Notes: generated by a model from the sequence alone, not told the origin. A stretch of 64,000 bases of DNA from Thermosinus carboxydivorans Nor1 (GCF_000169155.1 NZ_AAWL01000004.1:62001-126000), one strand, 5' to 3'; positions 38,550 to 46,460 are shown, counted from the first letter of the stretch. Numbers and translations: made by a program.

Positions 38550-38600
38550 ATCCGACTTTCTCCACCTCCTCGGCCCGGTAGATACACACAGGCCCAGCAC

Positions 38601-38940
38601 ATTGACTATTCAGCTAGTTCGCCATATTGTGTTATTTCCCTGTCGAAAATGCTATCACAAAAAGTTAGTAGTCTAACAATAAAATTTATATCTGGATAAC
38701 TAATCTTATATAAAACCGGTGTTCTTAAAAAATTCAAGCCCCGGCAGCCCGGGGCTTTGCTTTTACAGTAAGTCTTCCAGTATTGTGATGAGTTTGACCG
38801 TTCTTATGAAAATGGCTTTAGAAGAAATGGACCAGCAGATCAAACAAGATAAACGCTTCGTTCCGGGTGGGTAGTTTGTCGAAACGGCGACATTATTAAA
38901 AAGAGATAGCGACTTTGCTAACGGGTTACAATGCCAAAAA
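38601..38940. other. Intergenic region between the AOR operon and the two-component genes
   Basis: No gene is supported here. The left part is AT-rich and should hold the moaD-aor-fdn promoter; a short palindrome GTTAG-tagt-CTAAC lies at 38664-38677. A GC-rich bidirectional hairpin follows at 38737-38756. The rest has short frames on both strands with no recognisable domain. Confidence 0.6.
38735..38765 (-). terminator. Terminator of the two-component operon
   Basis: AAGCCCCGG...CCGGGGCTT stem; on the minus strand it is followed by GAATTTTTTAAG, on the plus strand by TGCTTTT, so it can act both ways. Confidence 0.75.
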
Positions 38941-40251
38941 CTAATCCTCATTAATAATCAATCTACTGCGCGGTACCGTTACGACAAAGACAGCACCGGC
39001 GCCAGGTTGCGAACTAACACTGATCGAACCGCCCAATGCCTCCGTCAAATTTTTCACATGAGCAAGCCCCAACCCGGTAGACATCTTACCGGTATGGGGC
39101 GAAAATTTGGTCGAAAAGCCGGGGTTGAAAATGAGCGCAAAGTTCTGGGGATGAATACCGCAACCCGTATCTTCGACCCGAAACACGATATGGCCGTCTG
39201 CACTGGTTTGCGCTACCCTGATAGCGCCAGTCTGGCCGCAGGCCTCGATGGCATTTATAATCAAATTGTCCAGCACCGAAACAATTGTGTAGTGCTTATC
39301 GGTCAAAAAATCCTCACCATAGGCAAAGGTAATAGAGATGGAGCTTCCCATTTCCGCCAAATAGCGTTGCGTATTCTGCTGAATGATGAATAAAATTTCC
39401 GACAACTTCATGGCATTGTCCGTAGTCGAAGACTTAAGAATCTTCTCTATTCCCGCAATAACCCTGACATACACCTTTTTAATCTCGTGGATATCTCTGG
39501 CGATCGCCAGCGCCTTGGCGGCGCTTGAGGCGTGATCCGCAGGAGCGGCGCCGCTATTTTGTAGGTGGTCATACAACCAATAACTTTGCTCCATTACCTG
39601 CTCGATGTCCTGCGACGATTTTCTCAGATAAAAAACTTCCGCCCGCAATTTGGCGATCATCATCGTAAGTTCGGCATAACGGGCGCGCTGTTCTTCTTCC
39701 AACACGAAAGCATGATACCGGCATAAAAGCGCATACCAATAAACGGCAACAATGGCGCGCAACACGGCCACGGCAATAATACTGCCAAGAATGGCTTCAC
39801 TATCAGCCACGTTCAAGGGGCGTAAATAAATCTCCACCAAATTACTAGTTATATCCGCCAAGCTGATAAGCAAAATTGCGACCGGCAAATTATCAATACA
39901 TTTTCGAACCCGAAAAACATGAAAACAGATGCCAAAAGACAGGTAATAAGCCAGCGAAGGTAGATTTTTAAAGACCACCTCCTCAAAGCTGTCATCACCT
40001 AAAGCAAAGTTGGCTGCCGTCCGTAAAATGACAATGGCAATGCCGCTCAATATCGCCGTCGTAAGCACCGACAGCCGAGCAAAGTAAAGCAGCAGGGTGG
40101 AAAGCACCGCTACTCCCAAGGTAAACCGAAACTGATTGTCAAAAGGATAAATAAATATCATGCTGGTAAGTGTTACCAGCATGATAGCGTTAACCAACAG
40201 TTTGTTGCGCTCTTGATTGCGAGCTAGTACTAGGTGCATGCTATTCACCAT
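38941..40251 (-). CDS. Sensor histidine kinase, membrane-bound (GlnK/YcbA-like)
   Basis: 436 residues. The first ~190 form five or six membrane segments. A linker helix follows, then a phosphoacceptor region with the histidine likely in ARDIHEIKKVYVRV (~275). The HATPase domain has the N-box SVLDNLIINAIEACG (~345), G1 VEDTGCGI (~372) and G2 STGLGLAHVKNL (~402). It resembles the kinase of Bacillus GlnK-GlnL, which controls glutamine use. The stop is followed by a terminator. It is 23 bases after its response regulator gene; the signal is unknown. Confidence 0.85.
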   Translation of the reverse strand: MVNSMHLVLARNQERNKLLVNAIMLVTLTSMIFIYPFDNQFRFTLGVAVLSTLLLYFARLSVLTTAILSGIAIVILRTAANFALGDDSFEEVVFKNLPSLAYYLSFGICFHVFRVRKCIDNLPVAILLISLADITSNLVEIYLRPLNVADSEAILGSIIAVAVLRAIVAVYWYALLCRYHAFVLEEEQRARYAELTMMIAKLRAEVFYLRKSSQDIEQVMEQSYWLYDHLQNSGAAPADHASSAAKALAIARDIHEIKKVYVRVIAGIEKILKSSTTDNAMKLSEILFIIQQNTQRYLAEMGSSISITFAYGEDFLTDKHYTIVSVLDNLIINAIEACGQTGAIRVAQTSADGHIVFRVEDTGCGIHPQNFALIFNPGFSTKFSPHTGKMSTGLGLAHVKNLTEALGGSISVSSQPGAGAVFVVTVPRSRLIINED

Positions 40252-40274
40252 CTTTCGGAGTTGTCAAAAACCAA

Positions 40275-41141
40275 TCAGTTCAGCTTAGCGGCAAAAATCA
40301 AGCCTTCGATAAACTTTTTAACGTTAATTTTTCCCCGGTAAGTGCTTTTACCGTTAATAAAGTTAATCTCCTGCCGCACTTCTTTAAAGTCAAATAACAC
40401 CGTACTGTAATTTTGGAATTTCTCATTATAGTAATCTTCAATACCGAGATTGGCCAAATTTTGTAGCGCCTTGGCAATCGTCCGCCGCACCCGCTGCTCG
40501 ATCGTTTTGGCATCTTGCTGTGTTTTGGCCGACAACTTGCTATAGACATCGCTCAACTGGTAACAGTAATTCGCCGTTCCTTCCGACCAAGCGTCTACCA
40601 ACTCGACAATCTGGTAAATATCTTTCGCGCCGGCTTCGCCAATAATCCCGATATCGGAAAATATCCGGTACACATTGGTCTTTAAATTATTTTTCGGCTG
40701 CTCCGCCGACTTTAAAGCTACGGAATATTGCGAAGCCGTCTGCTGAATGATGGAAACGAACTGCCTTAGCCGGCGACTTTCTTTTACCCGGTTAATGACC
40801 GATACAACTTCAAGAACGTTAATGGGCTTGTGAATAAAAAATTCAATGCCGCATTCATACGCCCTGGTAATCATGGGTTCACTATTAACCTGAGAGATCA
40901 TAATAAATGATGTATCCAGCCGGTCGGCCGCTAACTTTCTTATCAGCTCAATACCGTCCTGCTTAGGCAACAGCAAATCCACCAGGGCGATATGTGGCCG
41001 CACATCGCGGATAATTTTTTCTGCGGCAATTCCGTCGCCGCATTCCGCTACTACTTTGCCAAGCTCATATTCGTTAATTATGTGCTGAATAATTTTGCGG
41101 ACACTAACATCGTCATCGACCACAACAAAAGACACGTTCAT
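40275..41141 (-). CDS. Response regulator with YcbB/GlnL-type output domain
   Basis: 288 residues. The receiver domain has the acidic pair VVDDDVSVRK (~8-10), the phosphoacceptor Asp in ALVDLLLPKQDG (~55) and the lysine in FIHKPI (~103). The C-terminal half is not a common OmpR or LuxR domain; the pattern YRIFSDIGIIGEAGAKDIYQ (~155) matches the YcbB family. It is cotranscribed with the kinase. Its targets are not in view; the divergent small peptide gene at 41390 is a candidate because they share an upstream region. Confidence 0.85.
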   Translation of the reverse strand: MNVSFVVVDDDVSVRKIIQHIINEYELGKVVAECGDGIAAEKIIRDVRPHIALVDLLLPKQDGIELIRKLAADRLDTSFIMISQVNSEPMITRAYECGIEFFIHKPINVLEVVSVINRVKESRRLRQFVSIIQQTASQYSVALKSAEQPKNNLKTNVYRIFSDIGIIGEAGAKDIYQIVELVDAWSEGTANYCYQLSDVYSKLSAKTQQDAKTIEQRVRRTIAKALQNLANLGIEDYYNEKFQNYSTVLFDFKEVRQEINFINGKSTYRGKINVKKFIEGLIFAAKLN

Positions 41142-41309
41142 AAGTCACGTCTCCCTCGGACCACTTCCCTTAGTTATTCAATAAAATTCGACAAACCCCT
41201 TCAGTTTTCGTCCAAGTAAAATAAAATTCCATCAGGGCATCGCCGCGTCATTGCCAGGATGTTTTTTTTTTGCGCGAAAATGGCGTTTTGCCTGCGCTGT
41301 GTTAAAATC

Positions 41310-41339
41310 TTCACCCTATTTTACCCTTGTGCATATTAT
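41310..41339 (+). promoter_or_regulatory. Candidate promoter of the repeat-peptide gene
   Basis: TTCACC (41310-41315), 18-base spacer, TATTAT (41334-41339), about 50 bases before the GTG start. The -35 is a weak match. Confidence 0.5.
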
Positions 41340-41389
41340 GTAACTAGAACGGGTAACCACCCGCAAAATCGGGGAGGTGAAATTAGGCA

Positions 41390-41653
41390 GTGGCTGATAA
41401 AAGAAAGCGCCCTCCTTGGGATGTCCCTGAAATTGATGACTGGAATTGGGACGAAGAGGAGGCAATGCGCGCCGGTGAGCGCCAATGCGTTCCTTTCTTC
41501 GGGTTGGGAATTGGTCTAGGCTTTATACTAGGCAATTGCCGCCCTCGTTTTGCCTGCCGTCCCCGCTACTGGTGGTATGGCTGTCGTCCTTACTTCTGGG
41601 GAGGTTACAGCTGCCGTCCCTATTACTGGGGCTATGGCTGCCTTCCTTTTTAA
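41390..41653 (+). CDS. Cys/Tyr/Trp-rich repeat peptide, candidate radical-SAM substrate
   Basis: 87 residues from a GTG with GGGGAGGTG 11 bases upstream. Residues 1-32 are charged and leader-like, rich in Asp, Glu, Trp and Arg. Residues 34-48 are a Gly-zipper-like hydrophobic stretch (GLGIGLGFILG). The C-terminal 38 residues hold five of the six cysteines (50, 56, 65, 75, 84), each but the last followed by Arg-Pro. The repeats read CRPRYWWYG, CRPYFWGGYS and CRPYYWGYG, ending CLPF. No family is recognised. A terminator-like hairpin and then a radical SAM/SPASM gene follow, so it looks like a precursor peptide. A small surface or spore-coat-like protein is the alternative. Confidence 0.72.
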   Translation: MADKRKRPPWDVPEIDDWNWDEEEAMRAGERQCVPFFGLGIGLGFILGNCRPRFACRPRYWWYGCRPYFWGGYSCRPYYWGYGCLPF

Positions 41654-41676
41654 AACTTCATATTCCCCTTTCTCCC

Positions 41677-41700
41677 TGCGCCGCAAGCGGCGCCTTTTTT
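41677..41700 (+). terminator. Terminator/attenuator between peptide and radical SAM genes
   Basis: GCGCCGC and GCGGCGC (41678-41684, 41687-41693) form a compact stem followed by CTTTTTT. Partial termination here would give more peptide than enzyme, as is common in peptide-natural-product operons. Confidence 0.8.
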
Positions 41701-41766
41701 CTCTCCGCACCCCTACTGGCGCCGCCGCATATGATGTAGAAAAATGCGCTAAAGGAGGACAGTTCT

Positions 41767-43008
41767 TTGTATTATCGCCTTCACCCCTACTGCTACCTTG
41801 TCCGCGGGGCCAAGCGCGGCGCCATCTACAACCTGCAGACCGGCAAGGTGCATTCTATCAATAAAGGTGCCGTTGATTTTCTCTTTGCCTGCGAAAATAG
41901 TGCCCTGGAAGATCTGCTCGACCTCGCTTTGCCGGAAAACAAGCCGCAGCTGGCTTTTCTCGACAAGCTAACGGCCATGGGTCTGGGCTCGTTTTACCTG
42001 AGCCAACCGGCCGAGCGTCCGGCGCCGCCTCAAGTCGCGCCGCCCAAGCTGGAATTTGTCTGGCTGGAACTTACCGCGAGCTGCAATAACCGTTGCCTGC
42101 ACTGCTACGCTACCAGCGGCCCCTGTGCCGGCTACGACGCCGTGCCCCACGACCGCTGGCTGTCCCTTATCACCGAAGCCCGGCAGGCCGGCGCCACGGC
42201 CATTCAGTTTATCGGCGGCGAGCCGCTGCTCTACCCCCGATGGCAAGAGTTAGCCCAGCGCGCCCGCCAGGACGGCTATGAATTCATTGAAATTTTTACG
42301 AACGCCACCCTCATTGACGACGACTGTATAAAGTTTGTTAAAGACAACCAAATCAATATTGCCACGACCATTTACGCCGCCAATGCTGCCGTCCATGACC
42401 GCGTCACCTTAAACCCCGGCAGCTTCAATCAGACGATGGCCGCCGTCCGTAAACTGTTGGCCGCCGGTGTACCTTTGCGCATCGCTTCCATTATCATGAA
42501 GGCCAATGAGGAAGAAGCTGAAAACATTATGAAACTATGCGAAGAATTAGGCGTGGAAGTGACGCCGCCTGACGTCGTTCGCCCCACCGGCCGCGGTGAC
42601 AATAGCAAGCTGCTACCGGACAAATACCAAAAGCCTCCCATCAGACCGCCCTTTTTCACCGATGAGGAAAGCTTTTTCCGGGCCCAGTGCTATCACTCTT
42701 GTTTAGCCGGCAAAATTGCCATTACCGCCGCCGGTGACGTCATTCCCTGCATTTTCGCACGCGACCAGCTATGCGGCAATATTCTCCGCCAATCACTGGC
42801 TACCATCCTGGCAGGTCAAAAACTTGAGCAATGCTGGCGCACCACTAAGGACCAAGTGGAAAAGTGCCAGGACTGCGAATATCGCTACGCCTGCACCGAT
42901 TGCCGTCCGCTGGCCCAGGGAAGCGATACCGCCAAACGTTGGCTCGCCTGCTCAAATGATTGCGACTATAATCCTTATACCGGAAACTGGAAAACGATTA
43001 AAGAGTGA
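41767..43008 (+). CDS. Radical SAM/SPASM peptide-maturase-like protein
   Basis: 413 residues from a TTG, chosen because AAAGGAGG lies eight bases before it. Residues ~1-85 form a small domain (YLVRGAKRGAIYNLQTGKVH and following helices) compatible with a PqqD-like peptide-recognition element. The radical SAM motif CNNRCLHC is at Cys106/110/113, with GGEPLL near residue 157. The C-terminal SPASM region is cysteine-rich: CYHSCLAG, CIFARDQLCGN, CQDCEYRYACTDC and CSNDC, enough for two auxiliary Fe-S clusters. Such enzymes form thioether or carbon-carbon bonds in ribosomal peptides. The neighbouring Cys-rich peptide is the obvious substrate. Its product is unknown. Confidence 0.87.
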   Translation: MYYRLHPYCYLVRGAKRGAIYNLQTGKVHSINKGAVDFLFACENSALEDLLDLALPENKPQLAFLDKLTAMGLGSFYLSQPAERPAPPQVAPPKLEFVWLELTASCNNRCLHCYATSGPCAGYDAVPHDRWLSLITEARQAGATAIQFIGGEPLLYPRWQELAQRARQDGYEFIEIFTNATLIDDDCIKFVKDNQINIATTIYAANAAVHDRVTLNPGSFNQTMAAVRKLLAAGVPLRIASIIMKANEEEAENIMKLCEELGVEVTPPDVVRPTGRGDNSKLLPDKYQKPPIRPPFFTDEESFFRAQCYHSCLAGKIAITAAGDVIPCIFARDQLCGNILRQSLATILAGQKLEQCWRTTKDQVEKCQDCEYRYACTDCRPLAQGSDTAKRWLACSNDCDYNPYTGNWKTIKE

Positions 43009-43026
43009 GGAATTGCGTCAAAAGGA

Positions 43027-43064
43027 GCGACGGGCCTGCTTTTTTTTTATTTTCCGCCCGTCGC
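43027..43064. repeat. Hairpin downstream of the radical SAM gene
   Basis: GCGACGGGC and GCCCGTCGC are perfect 9-bp inverted arms with a 20-base T-rich loop. There is no U-tract after it on either strand, so it is not a standard terminator. Confidence 0.6.
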
Positions 43065-43122
43065 TACCTAAAACAGTGTCTTTGCCCTTTAAAACAGAAC
43101 TTTCTTTCTGCCATCGTTGCGC

Positions 43123-43410
43123 TATAATCTATTTAGACTGCACGAGACTACAAGACCAAATTAGCTACGGCAATATAACCGCTGCGGTCTTTCTTTTTGC
43201 TTGCATTATAGTCTCTGCCCGATTGGCCTTAGGCCGCTCGACAGGGCATATCGTGGATATTGTGGTATTAACTAAAGAACCGTCAAGACTATAGTCGCAG
43301 CATGTCTGGCGACAAGCTACGGGGATTTGGTCCCGCGAGTTTGCAAGCCGGTGCGTGGGGCGCTAGGCCAGAGGGTTAGCACTTCGTTCGCGCCGGCTTT
43401 TTATATTTCA
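43123..43410 (+). ncRNA. Structured leader RNA upstream of the potassium transporter
   Basis: A -10-like TATAAT lies at 43123-43128. Downstream are stems GTCGC/GCGAC (43294-43298, 43309-43313) and GGGGA/TCCC (43321-43334), then a long terminator stem GCCGGTGCG/CGCGCCGGC (43347-43355, 43389-43397) with TTTTT. The layout aptamer-then-terminator resembles a riboswitch. Bacillus ktrAB is under a cyclic-di-AMP (ydaO) riboswitch, but I could not match the conserved ydaO core here. The class is therefore unassigned. Confidence 0.55.
43347..43402 (+). terminator. Terminator in the ktrB leader
   Basis: Nine-base stem with one G-U pair, 33-base loop that can form its own GCTA/TAGC stem, then TTTTTATATT. 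It lies about 100 bases before the ktrB start. Confidence 0.75.
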
Positions 43411-43504
43411 CAAAGTACGGAGGAATATTAAAATGAGCGGATAGGCCCCGATTATGACGAGTTATTTTTCCATTCACCAATCCATGTTTGATGGGGGAAT
43501 AATT

Positions 43505-44866
43505 TTGAGTATTGACCCAAGAACCGACGACCTGCTAGACATAGCGAAATGGCGGCTGACCCCATACCAGGTGCTGGTACTGGGGTTTGCCGGCTTAATC
43601 TTCGTCGGCGCCCTGCTGCTGACCTCCCCCCTGGCGTCGACCAGCGGTAAACCCACTCCGTTCGTTGACGCTCTCTTTACCGCCACTTCCGCCGTATGTG
43701 TTACCGGTCTGGTGGTGGTAGACACCGGTAGCCACTGGTCATTATTCGGGCAACTGGTCATTATCACTTTAATTCAGATAGGTGGCTTGGGCATCATGTC
43801 TATGGCCACCTTGATAGCGCTGCTGATCGGCAAAAAAATTCAGCTCCGCGAGCGGCTCATCATGCAGGAAGCGCTCAATCAGCTCACAATGGCCGGCGTG
43901 GTGCGCCTGATGATCTATGTCATGAAGACCACGTTCATCATTGAACTGATCGGCGGGACCATTCTCGCCATCCGCTGGTTTGCCGATTACGGTCCGCGAG
44001 GTATCTACTACGGGTACTGGCACGCCGTTTCCGCCTTTTGTAACGCCGGCTTTGACTTGTTTGGCGACTTTCGCAGTCTGACCGGTTATGTGGACGACTT
44101 AACCGTCAATATCGTCATTACCCTGCTCATCATTCTTGGCGGCATCGGCTTCACTGTCATTGCCGACGTGTGGGACAACCGCCGTTTCAGCAAGTTTTCG
44201 CTCCACACCAAACTTGTACTAACCGTATCCGCTTTTCTTATCATCTTCGGGGCGGCGGTAATTTCCCTGCTGGAATGGAATAACCCCGACACCCTCGGCG
44301 GCCTAAGCTGGCAAGGCAAACTCCTCGCCAGCTACTTTCAGTCCGTGACCCCCCGCACCGCCGGCTACAACACTCTCGATATTGGTAAGCTGGAAAGCGG
44401 CACCCTGTTTTTTCTAATCATATTAATGTTTATCGGCGCTTCACCGGCCTCAACCGGCGGCGGGGTTAAAACGTCAACATTCGGCGTATTGGTTCTCGCC
44501 ATCGCCGCCCAAATCAGCGGCAAAAATGACGTTGAAATTTTTCAACGCCGCATTCCAGTAGCTACCGTTTACAAAGCCTTTACGGTTGTCTTTCTGTCAG
44601 CGCTGCTTGTCATATTGGTCACCCTGGCGCTAACCGTGACTGAGCAGGCGCCCTTTTTGAACATTTTATTCGAGGTTGTTTCCGCTTTCGGTACGGTTGG
44701 TTTATCAACAGGCATCACGCCGACACTGACAGTTGCCGGCAAACTTTGGCTTATACTCACCATGTTCGCCGGTCGCGTGGGACCGGTGACGCTGGCCCTG
44801 GCCATCGCTCTGCGGGCGCGCAAAGGCGCTTTACAGCTGCCAGAGGGCCGGGTTATTATCGGGTAA
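43505..44866 (+). CDS. ktrB: Potassium uptake protein KtrB/TrkH family
   Basis: About 453 residues from a TTG at 43505, preferred because GGGGGA lies seven bases upstream; an ATG in frame at 43454 has no clear site. The protein has the four pore-repeat plan: selectivity-filter-like segments TATSAVCVTGLVVVD, WHAVSAFCNAGFD, SVTPRTAGYNTLD and EVVSAFGTVGLSTG. The gate helix region GASPASTGGGVKTSTF is present. It imports potassium, driven by sodium or protons, with KtrA as the regulatory subunit encoded next. Between the leader and this start is a three-codon frame (ATG AGC GGA TAG) behind a good GGAGG site at 43434-43445. Confidence 0.93.
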   Translation: MSIDPRTDDLLDIAKWRLTPYQVLVLGFAGLIFVGALLLTSPLASTSGKPTPFVDALFTATSAVCVTGLVVVDTGSHWSLFGQLVIITLIQIGGLGIMSMATLIALLIGKKIQLRERLIMQEALNQLTMAGVVRLMIYVMKTTFIIELIGGTILAIRWFADYGPRGIYYGYWHAVSAFCNAGFDLFGDFRSLTGYVDDLTVNIVITLLIILGGIGFTVIADVWDNRRFSKFSLHTKLVLTVSAFLIIFGAAVISLLEWNNPDTLGGLSWQGKLLASYFQSVTPRTAGYNTLDIGKLESGTLFFLIILMFIGASPASTGGGVKTSTFGVLVLAIAAQISGKNDVEIFQRRIPVATVYKAFTVVFLSALLVILVTLALTVTEQAPFLNILFEVVSAFGTVGLSTGITPTLTVAGKLWLILTMFAGRVGPVTLALAIALRARKGALQLPEGRVIIG

Positions 44867-44897
44867 TATCGTTACATAAGAGAGGTATTATATATTT

Positions 44898-45556
44898 ATG
44901 AAAAGGAATAAAAGTTTCGCCGTTATTGGTCTTGGCCGCTTCGGCACCAGTGTTGCCCGAACGCTTTCCCGGCTGGGTTATGAAGTGCTGGCAATCGATA
45001 CCGAGGAGGAACGGGTACAGCAGGTGGCCGACGAGGTTACTCATACCTACATCGCCGATACAACCGACGAGAATTCGCTTAAGGCGCTGGGCATCCGCAA
45101 CTTTGATGTTGTCGTCGTAGCCATTGGCGAAGACATCCAGGCGAATGTCTTGACCACGCTGCTATTAAAAGACCTGGGAGTTAAATATATTGTCGCCAAG
45201 GCGCGCAATGAACTGCACGGCAAAATGCTGGCGAAAATTGGCGCCGACCGGGTAGTATATCCCGAACGGGATATGGGACAGCGAGTAGCGCACAATCTTG
45301 TCTCGACCAACGTCCTTGATTATATCGAACTGTCGCCCGACCTCAGCCTCATCGAACCAGCGCTCCCCGCTGCCTGGTGGGCAAAACACTAGCCGAATCG
45401 CGGCTGCGGGAAAAATATGATGCCAACGTCGTAGCCATTAAACGTGGTGAGCAAATTATTGTCCCGCCTAATCCCGGTGAAAAAATCCAAGCCGGCGACG
45501 TACTGATTGTCGTAGGCCGCAACGGTGGTCTGCAAAAATTGGAAGAGCTGGAATAA
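44898..45556 (+). pseudogene. ktrA: Potassium uptake regulator KtrA, frame-broken
   Basis: The RCK N-domain reads well from 44898: FAVIGLGRFGTSVARTLSRLG (dinucleotide-binding GxGxxG) and IADTTDENSLKALG follow, to about residue 155. Then the frame meets a stop at 45390. The RCK C-domain continues in another frame as CLVGKTLAESRLREKYDA and ends at 45556. The span is 659 bases (remainder 2 after division by 3), so one base is missing or two are extra; adding a C to CCCC at 45364-45367 gives a smooth join. It may be a sequencing error rather than a dead gene. Intact KtrA gates KtrB by nucleotide and cyclic-di-AMP binding. Confidence 0.85.
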
Positions 45557-45660
45557 TAATTTATGTCTTTATGCTAAAACTTCCAGGTATTTGTCCGTCA
45601 TTGCAAGCGAAAATAAATAATGGACCCCAAACAAATCCACAAAGGAGGTCTTTCTAACAC

Positions 45661-45849
45661 ATGGCGGACAAACAAAAACTTGAGACCAGCAAATCCAAGT
45701 ACGGCACCCTGACGGCGACGCAAGACGTTAATGGCGAATATACGTCGTCGGACACTTCCAAAACCAATACTGCCAGCAAGCAAAAAGCCAGTAAATCCGA
45801 ATATGGCACCCTGACCGCCAAAGCTGACGCCAACAACGATTACGAATAA
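45661..45849 (+). CDS. Small hydrophilic repeat protein, unknown
   Basis: 62 residues with a strong ribosome site (AAAGGAGG) and its own terminator, so it is likely real. There is no signal peptide, membrane segment or cysteine. Two imperfect copies of one motif are present: KSKYGTLTA followed by QDVNGEY, and KSEYGTLTA followed by ADANNDYE, about 31 residues apart. The linker is Ser/Thr/Lys-rich. It is probably disordered or a small multi-copy surface or spore-type protein. No family is recognised. Confidence 0.65.
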   Translation: MADKQKLETSKSKYGTLTATQDVNGEYTSSDTSKTNTASKQKASKSEYGTLTAKADANNDYE

Positions 45850-45856
45850 TCACACC

Positions 45857-45888
45857 AAAAAGCTGCCCTCCCATGGGCAGCTTTTTTG
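45857..45888 (+). terminator. Terminator of the small repeat-protein gene
   Basis: AAGCTGCCC and GGGCAGCTT form a 9-bp stem with a 6-base loop, followed by TTTTTT. Confidence 0.9.
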
Positions 45889-45959
45889 GCAGCGTCCAGT
45901 AAAACACTGCCACTGGCTAGCCAAACGCCGCCGCTATCGTTATTTGCTGTACAAATTGA

Positions 45960-45993
45960 AAAAAGGCTTCACGACTAAAATACCGTGAAGCCT
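45960..45993 (-). terminator. Terminator of the tRNA cluster
   Basis: AAGGCTTCACG and CGTGAAGCCTT are 11-bp inverted arms with a 10-base loop; on the minus strand TTTTTTC follows. It ends the transcript His-Gln-Lys-Leu. Confidence 0.85.
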
Positions 45994-46006
45994 TATCTCT
46001 TTATAT

Positions 46007-46089
46007 TGGTGCGGGCGAAGGGACTTGAACCCCCACGGTTGCCCAACGGATCCTAAGTCCGTCGCGTCTGCCAATTCCGCCACGCCCGC
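46007..46089 (-). tRNA. tRNA-Leu (TAG)
   Basis: 83 bases with encoded CCA. The acceptor GCGGGCG pairs with CGCCCGC. The loop ACTTAGGAT gives anticodon TAG. A class II variable arm (CGTTGGGCAACCG) confirms leucine. Confidence 0.95.
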
Positions 46090-46160
46090 ATACTAACTTA
46101 GATATGCCAATATCATATCACAGACGGCCAATATCTGTCAATTTTCCTCACACAAAGAAA

Positions 46161-46236
46161 TGGTGACCCACGATGGACTCGAACCATCGACACCCTGATT
46201 AAAAGTCAGGTGCTCTACCAACTGAGCTAGTGGGTC
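46161..46236 (-). tRNA. tRNA-Lys (TTT)
   Basis: 76 bases with encoded CCA. Acceptor GACCCAC with GTGGGTC, D arm GCTCAGTTGGTAGAGC, anticodon loop CTTTTAA giving TTT, T loop GTTCGAGTC. Confidence 0.96.
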
Positions 46237-46240
46237 ACAC

Positions 46241-46316
46241 TGGCAGGGGCGGCTGGACTCGAACCAACGCATGCGGGAGTCAAAGTCCCGTGCCTTACCA
46301 ACTTGGCTACGCCCCT
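46241..46316 (-). tRNA. tRNA-Gln (TTG)
   Basis: 76 bases with encoded CCA. Acceptor AGGGGCG with CGCCCCT, anticodon loop CTTTGAC giving TTG, T loop GTTCGAGTC. It lies five bases from tRNA-Lys. Confidence 0.95.
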
Positions 46317-46328
46317 ATATAAAACTTG

Positions 46329-46406
46329 TGGGGTGACTGGAGGGATTCGAACCCTCGAATAACGGAGCCACAATCCGCCGTGTTTGGCCTCTTCACCACA
46401 GCCACC
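46329..46406 (-). tRNA. tRNA-His (GTG)
   Basis: 78 bases with encoded CCA. The extra 5' G pairing with C73, the histidine hallmark, is encoded. Anticodon loop ATTGTGG gives GTG; T loop GTTCGAATC. Confidence 0.95.
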
Positions 46407-46431
46407 ATGATCATTTCTCGCGACGAAGTAT

Positions 46432-46460
46432 ATTCTATCAGACTTACCCAATTATGTCAA
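46432..46460 (-). promoter_or_regulatory. Promoter of the His-Gln-Lys-Leu tRNA cluster
   Basis: Minus-strand TTGACA (46455-46460), 17-base spacer, TAGAAT (46432-46437), placing the start about 20 bases before tRNA-His. Confidence 0.88.

Noticed and set aside
38763-38951. A 62-codon minus-strand gene and, on the plus strand, a short frame starting MKMALEEMDQQ that vaguely resembles a transposase start
   Set aside because: Neither has a ribosome site, conservation that I recognise or a plausible length.
43270-43410. A ydaO-type cyclic-di-AMP riboswitch
   Set aside because: The conserved ydaO sequence blocks could not be found, although the gene context is right.
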